DNA of 64,000 nt from Planomonospora sp. ID82291 (GTDB lineage Bacteria > Actinomycetota > Actinomycetes > Streptosporangiales > Streptosporangiaceae). The stretch is from positions 682,001 through 746,000 of the forward strand of contig NZ_JABTEX010000001.1 in assembly GCF_015711645.1 (NCBI RefSeq), in the 5' to 3' direction. How positions within the stretch are numbered: the stretch's first letter is position 1; the number at the start of each line of letters is the position of its first letter. Below the pieces are notes generated by a model. The model was not told the DNA's origin, made no database searches, and saw only the letters and a program-made list of their open reading frames with translations. Made by a program: the position numbers and the translations under genes. Positions 58,039-64,000 of the stretch are shown here, in pieces.

Positions 58039-60000
58039 ATGTCACGTGCCGCACCACTGACCCCGTCCGACCCCCGGGAGCTGGCGGGATACCGGATCAC
58101 CGGCAGGCTCGACGACGCCCGCCCGCAGGACGCCTACCTCGCCGAGGACCCCTCCGGCTCCCGGGCGGTGATCCGGCTGCTGCCCCCGGGCGCCGATCCC
58201 GAGCGGTTCCTGCGGACCGTGGAGCCGCTGCGCGGGATGTCGGCGTTCGGCGTGGCGCAGGTGCTCGGCGGCGGCTTCCACGACGACCGGCCCTACATCG
58301 TGAGCGAGCACGTCGAGGGCGCCACGCTGGCCGAGGCGGTCGCCGCGGACGGGACACTGCGCGGCGCGGCCCTGGACCGGCTGGCCATCGGCACGATGGC
58401 CGCGCTGGCCGCCGTCCACCGGTCCGGCGCCGTGCACGGCGACATCCGGCCGGAGACGGTCGTCCTGGGGTCCGACGGCCCCGTGGTCGTGGACTTCGGC
58501 CTCGCCGGGGCGCTGGCGGCGGTGGAGGGCGCGCCGACCAGGTCCGTCGGACTGCCCGCCTACCAGGCGCCCGAGCGGTTGGACGGCGCCGCACCGGCCC
58601 CGCCCGCCGACGTGTTCGCCTGGGCCGCGACGGTGGCGTTCGCCGCGACCGGCGCCGCCCCCTTCGGCGGCGGCACGGTGGCCGCGACGATCAACCGGAT
58701 CCTGCACGACGAGCCGGACCTGTCCGCCGTTCCCGGGGAACTGGGCGACCTGCTGGCCGAGTGCCTGGCCAAGGACCCGGCGGACCGGCCCGCCGCCGGC
58801 GCGGCGCTGCTCCGGCTGGTCGGCGAGGAGTCCCTCCTGGAGACCGCCACGGCCATCGCCACCGGGCGGGTCGCCGAGCAGCCGCCCGTCCGGCCGCCGG
58901 GAGGCCGCCTCCGGCGCGCCCTGCTCCTGGGCGGGGCCTTCCTCGCGGTGGCGGCCGTGTCCGGTGCGGCGGTGTACCTGGCGGCGCCGCCGAGGCCGGC
59001 GGAGGTCCGGCGGGCCGCCGCGACGGCCTCCCCCGGCGGGTCCCTGGCCCCGGCGCCCACCGCGGCCCCGGTCCCGGCCACGACGGCGCAGCCGACCTCC
59101 GCGGCGTGGGAGAAGGTCGAGGAACCGAGCGCGGAGGTGCGGCTCGACGGCACCTCGGCCGTCGTCCACGAGCACCCGTCCGACCCCGTCAGGCTCAGCG
59201 CCTACCTGCTGACCGCGCAGCCGTTCACGTCCTACCTGCGGGAGCGCTCCGGGAGCTTCCGCGAGGTCGGCGCGGCGGAGGAGGCCGTGCCGTCCCCGGA
59301 CGGCAGGTGGGTGGCGCTGAACCCGTGGCTGAAGTTCACCGACTCCGACCAGGACCGGGTACGGCTGAGCGCCCCGGCCGCCGGGGAGCGGTTCGCGGTC
59401 GACACGGTCAAGCAGCCGCTGCGGACGATGTTCCCGGTCTGGTCGCGCGACGGCTCCCGGCTGCTGCTGTCGATCCTCGACCCGGGCAAGGACCTCATCA
59501 CCGGTTTCGTGCTCGTCGATCCGGCCGCCCGCACCGCCGCCGCCGTGCAGACCGAGTACTTCGACAACGCGGCGCGGCCGTTCACCTTCATGCCCGACGG
59601 CCGGATCGCCCGCGCGTTCTCGGACGGCGAGCGGATCGGGATCAACGTCTACGGCGCGGACGGGCGGGTGACCAGGTCGCTGCCCTGGGTGGGGGCTCCG
59701 CAGGGCACCTCCTGGTTCTCCCCCTCGGGCGCCCTCTTCGCCACCTACTGCCCCAGGGGCGACGGGACCGCCTGCGTCTGGAGCGCCGAACCGGGGAACC
59801 GGCGGGCGACCGTCGCGCTGCCGCCGAAGGCGGAGCTGGCCGGCTGGTTCAACGAGCAGCACCTCATCGTGCGGGTCCCGCACAAGAAGGGCACCCGCCT
59901 GCAGCTCGTCGACCTCACCGGCGCCGTCGCGCGGGTGCTGGTCGACATGCCGAAGAAGAACGAGGCCTTCCTCAGATTCGATCCGGTCGCGCCCCGCTGA
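58039..60000 (+). CDS. Ser/Thr kinase-like membrane protein with altered ATP site and propeller-like ectodomain
   Basis: A 653-residue protein. Residues 15-275 are kinase-like (YRITGRL, VSEHVEGATLAEA, VVVDFGLAG, PAYQAPERL, ADVFAWAATVAFAATG), but the Gly-rich loop is gone (DDARPQDAY) and the ATP-binding Lys is Arg (AVIRLL, R46). The catalytic loop is VHGDIRPETVVL, which keeps the Asp but not the HRD Arg or the Lys, and the DFG stays. One transmembrane helix (RALLLGGAFLAVAAVSGAAVYLA) is followed by an Ala/Pro linker and an extracellular region of about 290 residues with repeated PDGRW, SRDGSRLLL and FMPDGRI strands, as in TolB-like beta-propellers. The stop shares one base with the next start. 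Confidence 0.85.
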   Translation: MSRAAPLTPSDPRELAGYRITGRLDDARPQDAYLAEDPSGSRAVIRLLPPGADPERFLRTVEPLRGMSAFGVAQVLGGGFHDDRPYIVSEHVEGATLAEAVAADGTLRGAALDRLAIGTMAALAAVHRSGAVHGDIRPETVVLGSDGPVVVDFGLAGALAAVEGAPTRSVGLPAYQAPERLDGAAPAPPADVFAWAATVAFAATGAAPFGGGTVAATINRILHDEPDLSAVPGELGDLLAECLAKDPADRPAAGAALLRLVGEESLLETATAIATGRVAEQPPVRPPGGRLRRALLLGGAFLAVAAVSGAAVYLAAPPRPAEVRRAAATASPGGSLAPAPTAAPVPATTAQPTSAAWEKVEEPSAEVRLDGTSAVVHEHPSDPVRLSAYLLTAQPFTSYLRERSGSFREVGAAEEAVPSPDGRWVALNPWLKFTDSDQDRVRLSAPAAGERFAVDTVKQPLRTMFPVWSRDGSRLLLSILDPGKDLITGFVLVDPAARTAAAVQTEYFDNAARPFTFMPDGRIARAFSDGERIGINVYGADGRVTRSLPWVGAPQGTSWFSPSGALFATYCPRGDGTACVWSAEPGNRRATVALPPKAELAGWFNEQHLIVRVPHKKGTRLQLVDLTGAVARVLVDMPKKNEAFLRFDPVAPR

Positions 60001-61979
60001 TGCCTCCCGCCGCGCCCCGCCTCACCGAGGATCCCGAGCCGCCGGCGGGCTACCGCCTGCTCGGCAGGCTCGGCGCGGGCGGCCAGGGCGTGGTGTACCT
60101 CGCGGAGTCGGCCGAGGGCGGGCGCGTCGCGGTCAAGGTGCTCCATGGAAGCCCGGCCGGCGACCCGGGCCCGTTCCTCGCCGAGGCCGGGCTGATCCGC
60201 CGGGTCCGGGCGTTCTGCACCGCCCAGGTGGTGGACTCGGGGGTGGCCGGCGGGCGGCCGTACCTCGTCACCGAGTACGTCGACGGGCCGAGTCTGGCCC
60301 AGGTGATCGAGGAGCGCGGCGCGCTGCGCGGGGCCGAGCTGGTCCGGCTGGTCTTCGGCACGCTCACCGCGCTGACCGCCGTCCACCAGGCCGGGGTGGT
60401 GCACCGGGACTTCAAACCGGCCAACGTGCTGCTGGGCCGGGACGGCCCGCGAGTGATCGACTTCGGGATCGCCCGGGTGCTGGAGGCCGCCTCCGGCGCC
60501 GACGAGCTGGTCGGCACCCCGCCCTACATGGCCCCGGAGCAGTTCGACGGATCGGGCGCCGGAGCACCCGCGGACATGTTCGCCTGGGCCTCCACCGTCG
60601 TCTGCGCCGCCACCGGCGGCCCGCCGTTCGGGACGGGGCCGACGCCCGCGGTGATCAACCGGATCCTCCACGGACCTCCGGACCTGGGCACGACGGCGGA
60701 GCTGGACGGCGAGCTGCGCGAGCTGGTGAGCGCCTGCCTGGACAAGGACCCCGCCCGGCGGCCCACCGCCGCGGGCGCGCTGATGCGCCTGCTGGGCGAG
60801 CGGGTGCCCGCCCGGCAGGCCCTCTCCGAAGGACATCGCCGGGCCGCGCCGGAGGTCCCGCACGACGTGGCCGCCCCCGCGCGGCCGACCGTCCCGGAAA
60901 GGTCGCGGCGGCCGAGGCGGCCGGCGGCGGTGGCCGTACCGGCGGTCGCCGGACTGCTCGCGGGCGGCCTGCTGGCCGCCCGGCTGCTGGCCTCCGGCGA
61001 CGCGCCCGCCTCCTCCCCGCCCCCGCCCCCGTCCCCGTCCCCGTCCGCTCCGTCCGCCCCCGCCGCCCGGCCGACCATGGCGGCCGCCTCGACGACGCGG
61101 ACCCGCGTCCCCGGCTCCGGGATCGTCCTGCACGAGAACCCGGCCGACGGGATCCGGGTCTCCTTCTACCAGGACTGGCGGCGGAACCCGGGGACGCCGG
61201 GCGCGCCCGGGTTCCTGCGGGACCCCCGCTCGGGCGCCTTCCGGCCCGCCGGGAACCTGTCGCAGGCGACGGTGGCCGCGCCGGGCGGACGCCTGGTCGC
61301 GTCGCTCTCGTTCACCCGCGTGTACACGCTCGACTACGACCGCGTCCAGATCACCGACCGCGCCTCCGGCGCCTCCTACGAGGTCCGCACCGTGGACCGG
61401 CCGCTGTTCACCGGCGACCTCTCCTGGAGCGACGACGCCGCCCGGATCCTGCTCACCGTCTACGCCGAGGCCTCGGCCGACGCGCCGAGCGTCGGTTTCA
61501 CGGTGGTGGACCCGGCCGCGCGGACCGCGCGCGTCACCCGGCTGCCCTCGGCCGGACGGCACCCCTACGTCTGGGGGCCCGAGCCCGGCACCGTCATGCA
61601 CCGGGGCTCCGGCGGGGAGGTCCGGGTGTACGGGCTGGACGGCCGGCTGCGGCGGGCCCTGCCCGGTGTGGGCGAGTTGCACCCGGCGGGCGCCGTCGCC
61701 GCCCCCGGGGGCGGTCTGTTCCTGACCTCCTGCCCGGACGCGCCCGCCGACACGTGCGTGTGGAACCACCCCTCCGGCACCGGGAAGGCCCGGATCCGGG
61801 CCGACGGGCGGACCGCGGTCCGGGGCTGGCTGGGCGCGGATCACCTGCTGGCGGTCCGCCGGGGGGAGAAGACCTCCGAGGTCGTGATGCTCGACCTGTC
61901 GGGCAGGACCGTCCGGGTGCTCGCCGACGGGCCCGCCCGGGACATCGACAAGATCACACTCTGGTACACGACCCGGTAG
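60000..61979 (+). CDS. Transmembrane Ser/Thr protein kinase with propeller-like ectodomain
   Basis: A 659-residue kinase that keeps all catalytic motifs: Gly-rich loop LGAGGQGVVYLAE, Lys in VAVKVL (K46), VHRDFKPANVLL, VIDFGIARV, TPPYMAPEQF and DMFAWAST. It aligns residue for residue with the protein before it, whose matching positions are altered. A transmembrane helix (AAVAVPAVAGLLAGGLLAARLLA) and a Ser/Pro linker lead to an extracellular part with PGGRLVASLSF, SWSDDAARILLTVY and APGGGLFLTSCP repeats, again propeller-like with two Cys. ATG 60000 overlaps the preceding TGA by one base. The pair probably forms a hetero-oligomeric receptor. Confidence 0.9.
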   Translation: MPPAAPRLTEDPEPPAGYRLLGRLGAGGQGVVYLAESAEGGRVAVKVLHGSPAGDPGPFLAEAGLIRRVRAFCTAQVVDSGVAGGRPYLVTEYVDGPSLAQVIEERGALRGAELVRLVFGTLTALTAVHQAGVVHRDFKPANVLLGRDGPRVIDFGIARVLEAASGADELVGTPPYMAPEQFDGSGAGAPADMFAWASTVVCAATGGPPFGTGPTPAVINRILHGPPDLGTTAELDGELRELVSACLDKDPARRPTAAGALMRLLGERVPARQALSEGHRRAAPEVPHDVAAPARPTVPERSRRPRRPAAVAVPAVAGLLAGGLLAARLLASGDAPASSPPPPPSPSPSAPSAPAARPTMAAASTTRTRVPGSGIVLHENPADGIRVSFYQDWRRNPGTPGAPGFLRDPRSGAFRPAGNLSQATVAAPGGRLVASLSFTRVYTLDYDRVQITDRASGASYEVRTVDRPLFTGDLSWSDDAARILLTVYAEASADAPSVGFTVVDPAARTARVTRLPSAGRHPYVWGPEPGTVMHRGSGGEVRVYGLDGRLRRALPGVGELHPAGAVAAPGGGLFLTSCPDAPADTCVWNHPSGTGKARIRADGRTAVRGWLGADHLLAVRRGEKTSEVVMLDLSGRTVRVLADGPARDIDKITLWYTTR

Positions 61980-62028
61980 CGGGATCCGCGGGCCGGCCGA
62001 ACCGGTGGCGGGCGGCGGCGTCCGCGGG

Positions 62029-62988
62029 TCAGCCGAACCGGTAGACCGTGCCGGAGGTGAACTCCTCGCCGGGGCGCAGCACCGTGGAGGGGAACTCCGG
62101 CCGGTTCGGGGAGTCGGGGAAGTGCTGGGTCTCCAGGCACAGGCCCGCGTGCCTGCCGTAGTCCGTCTCCACGCCGTCGAGCATGTTGCCGGAGTAGAAC
62201 TGCACGCCCGGCTCGGTGGTGGTGACCCGCATGACACGGCCGCTGACGGGCTCGCGGACCTCGATCTCGCCGCGCAGCACGTAGCAGTGGTCGTAGCCGC
62301 CGTCCAGCGCCGGGTCGTCGATCCGCTCGCCGATCGCGCGCGGCGCCGTGAAGTCGAACGGGGTGCCCGCCACCGGGGCGAGCTCGCCGGTCGGGATCTT
62401 GGTGGAGTCGACGGGCAGGTAGTGGTCGGCGTCCATCCGGACGACGTGCCCGAGCACGTCGCCGGAACCGGCGCCCGCGAGGTTGAAGTAGGAGTGGTTG
62501 GTCAGGTTGAGCACGGTCGGCGCGTCGGTGGTCGCGCGGTAGTCCAGCACCAGGGCGTCGTCGGTCAGCGTGTAGGTGACGCTCGCGGTCAGCGTGCCCG
62601 GGTAGCCCTCCTCGCCGTCCGGGCTCACGTACTCCAGCGTGATGGCCGACCGCGAGACGTCGGCGACCCGCCAGACCCGCGAGGAGAACCCGCCCGGCCC
62701 GCCGTGCAGGCTGTTGGGCCCGTTGTTGAGCGGCAGCTCGTAGGCGGCCCCGTCCAGGGTGAACCGCCCGCCCGCGATGCGGTTGCCGTACCGCCCGACG
62801 ACCGCGCCGAAGTAGCGGCTGCGCGTCAGGTAGTCGTCCAGGGTGTCGCAGCCGAGCACCACGTCGACCCCGGAGACCTCCAGGGACTGCACGACCGCGC
62901 CGTAGCTGAGCACCGCGGCGCGCAGCCGGCCGCTGGACAGGACGTGCCGCTCGACGGGCTCTCCCGACGGCATGGTTCCGAAGTTCAC
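62029..62988 (-). CDS. galM: Aldose 1-epimerase (mutarotase)
   Basis: A 319-residue enzyme that interconverts alpha and beta anomers of hexoses. The substrate and catalytic residues appear in SLHGGPGGFSSRVW (His), LTNHSYFNLAGAG (catalytic His) and GLCLETQHFPDSPNRPEFPS (catalytic Glu), all in family order. The start is GTG 62988, with GGAAAGG about seven bases upstream. It lies 14 bases after the LacI-type regulator gene on the same strand, so the two are cotranscribed, and the regulator probably senses the sugar concerned. Confidence 0.95.
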   Translation of the reverse strand: MNFGTMPSGEPVERHVLSSGRLRAAVLSYGAVVQSLEVSGVDVVLGCDTLDDYLTRSRYFGAVVGRYGNRIAGGRFTLDGAAYELPLNNGPNSLHGGPGGFSSRVWRVADVSRSAITLEYVSPDGEEGYPGTLTASVTYTLTDDALVLDYRATTDAPTVLNLTNHSYFNLAGAGSGDVLGHVVRMDADHYLPVDSTKIPTGELAPVAGTPFDFTAPRAIGERIDDPALDGGYDHCYVLRGEIEVREPVSGRVMRVTTTEPGVQFYSGNMLDGVETDYGRHAGLCLETQHFPDSPNRPEFPSTVLRPGEEFTSGTVYRFG

Positions 62989-63002
62989 ACGTGCGCCTTT
63001 CC

Positions 63003-63986
63003 TCAGGAGCCGGCCGGTTCCGGAACCGGTCCGGTGGACTCCCGGACGACCAGACCGGTCGCCAGGGTGGCCAGGGTGGCGGTGCCGCCCTCGGCCACCG
63101 ACTGGAGCAGCAGGTCCACGGCCATCCGCCCGGCGGCGGCCGTGGGCATGGCCACGGTGGTGAGCCTGGGCCGGTTCAGCCGGCCGGAGACGATGTCGTC
63201 CACCCCGATGACACTGACGTCGCCGGGGACCCGCAGGCCCCGCTCGTGGAGCCCTTCGATCAGCCCCATGGCGACCAGGTCATTGTAGGCGAGCACGCCG
63301 GTCGCCCCGGAGGCGGTCACCTCCGGGGCGACCGCGAGACCGCCCTGCTCGGTGGGGACGTTGGGACCGAGGTAGACCAGGTCGACCCCGTCCACCGCCG
63401 CGGCGGCCTCCCGCATCCGCTTGCTCGTCCACGACCCGCTCGGCCCGGAGACGAGGGCGACCCTGCGGTGACCCAGCCCGGCCAGGTGCTCGATCGCCAG
63501 CCGGGCGCCCTGGCCGATGTCCATGAGCACCGTCGGCATGCCCTTGACCTCGCGGTTCACCACGACGAACGGCACGTCGGCGTGGAGCCGCTCGATGGCC
63601 CGGTTCGACAGCCGCGGGCTGCACAGCAGCACCCCGTCGACCTGCTTGGCGAGGGCCTTGATCAGCTCCTCCTCCACCTGCGGGTCCTCGTCGGTGTCGG
63701 CCACGAAGACGTGGTAGTCGCGCGTCCTGGCGTGCGCCTGGGCCGCCTTGATCAGCGGCGGGAAGAACGGGTTGGAGATGTCGGCGACGATCAGCCCGAG
63801 GTTGTGCGTCCGGCCGGTGGTCAGCGCGCGGGCCGCCCGGTTCGGGCGGTAGCCGAGGTCCTCGGCGACGGCGAGCACGCGGTTGCGCGTCTCGGCGTTG
63901 ACCAGATGGGGCGCGGAGAAGGTCCGGGAGACCGTGGAGACGTGCACGCCCGACGCCTGCGCCACGTCCCTGATCGTCGCTGCCAC
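63003..63986 (-). CDS. LacI-family transcriptional regulator
   Basis: A 327-residue repressor. The N-terminal LacI helix-turn-helix reads TIRDVAQASGVHVSTVSRTFSAPHLVNAETRNRV, followed by the hinge GYRPNRAARALTTGRT and a periplasmic-binding-protein-like domain (NLGLIVADISNPFFPPLIKAA, VLAYNDLVAMGLIEGLHERGLRVPGDVSVIGVDDI). GTG 63986 has AGGAG five bases upstream. It precedes galM; the ligand is likely a sugar. Its upstream genes lie outside the window. Confidence 0.96.
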   Translation of the reverse strand: MAATIRDVAQASGVHVSTVSRTFSAPHLVNAETRNRVLAVAEDLGYRPNRAARALTTGRTHNLGLIVADISNPFFPPLIKAAQAHARTRDYHVFVADTDEDPQVEEELIKALAKQVDGVLLCSPRLSNRAIERLHADVPFVVVNREVKGMPTVLMDIGQGARLAIEHLAGLGHRRVALVSGPSGSWTSKRMREAAAAVDGVDLVYLGPNVPTEQGGLAVAPEVTASGATGVLAYNDLVAMGLIEGLHERGLRVPGDVSVIGVDDIVSGRLNRPRLTTVAMPTAAAGRMAVDLLLQSVAEGGTATLATLATGLVVRESTGPVPEPAGS

Positions 63987-64000
63987 GCTGCTCCTTAGCC

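Overview
The window is very GC-rich bacterial DNA with dense, short-spaced genes, frequent GTG and TTG starts, ATGA/GTGA stop-start overlaps, large AAA-LuxR (LAL) regulators, DUF3558-like and Ser/Thr kinase-like membrane proteins and an actinobacterial DUF3817 protein. This fits a filamentous actinomycete, most likely of the Streptosporangiales; the assignment is an inference from gene style, not from a marker gene. I support about 48 protein genes, one tRNA, one complete IS630-type insertion sequence, one tnpB-only IS605-like remnant with a probable omega-RNA end, several operator-like palindromes, terminators and many short tandem repeats.

Layout. 1-3.2 kb: end of an aldo/keto reductase, a NarL-type two-component pair and a UbiA prenyltransferase. 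3.5-9.6 kb: a divergent 2-isopropylmalate synthase, an LAL regulator and a biotin-dependent carboxylase beta subunit, possibly the edge of a specialised-metabolite locus. 9.8-16.4 kb: a secreted GH92 mannosidase, tRNA-Arg(CCG) with its terminator, a secreted NlpC/P60 hydrolase, a stand-alone receiver protein and an IS630 element with a TA target duplication. 16.4-24.2 kb: a membrane protein/GntR operon with a clear inverted repeat in its promoter, a second LAL regulator, a LysE exporter, and a three-gene set (CxxC protein of unknown function, RidA, D-threonine-aldolase-like PLP enzyme). 24.4-30.3 kb: a secreted CBM32-GH8 hydrolase and an OmpR/histidine kinase pair in which the kinase is fused to a DUF4173 membrane protein. 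30.5-36.6 kb: two coupled kinase-like genes that have lost catalytic residues, followed by small membrane proteins and SURF1. 36.8-44.4 kb: Baeyer-Villiger-type monooxygenase, gamma-glutamyltransferase, another NarL-type pair, a Uma2 nuclease-fold protein and a SafE-cupredoxin fusion. 44.6-52.7 kb: a coiled-coil/winged-helix protein, tnpB, a Sel1-repeat protein, an aminotransferase-alanine dehydrogenase operon and an M20 peptidase. 52.7-57.9 kb: an ABC-like ATPase, YhgE/Pip membrane protein and TetR regulator operon with a matching operator, cysteine dioxygenase and a second LysE protein. 58.0-64 kb: a degenerate kinase coupled to an intact kinase, both with predicted extracellular propeller-like domains, then aldose 1-epimerase and a LacI regulator.

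The most unusual theme is signalling: four kinase-like membrane proteins in two translationally coupled pairs, of which only one keeps a full set of catalytic motifs; a histidine kinase fused in frame to a DUF4173 protein with an internal ribosome binding site; and an ABC-type ATPase with Arg in place of the Walker A Lys next to a YhgE/Pip protein. None of this could be tested by search here, so novelty is not claimed.
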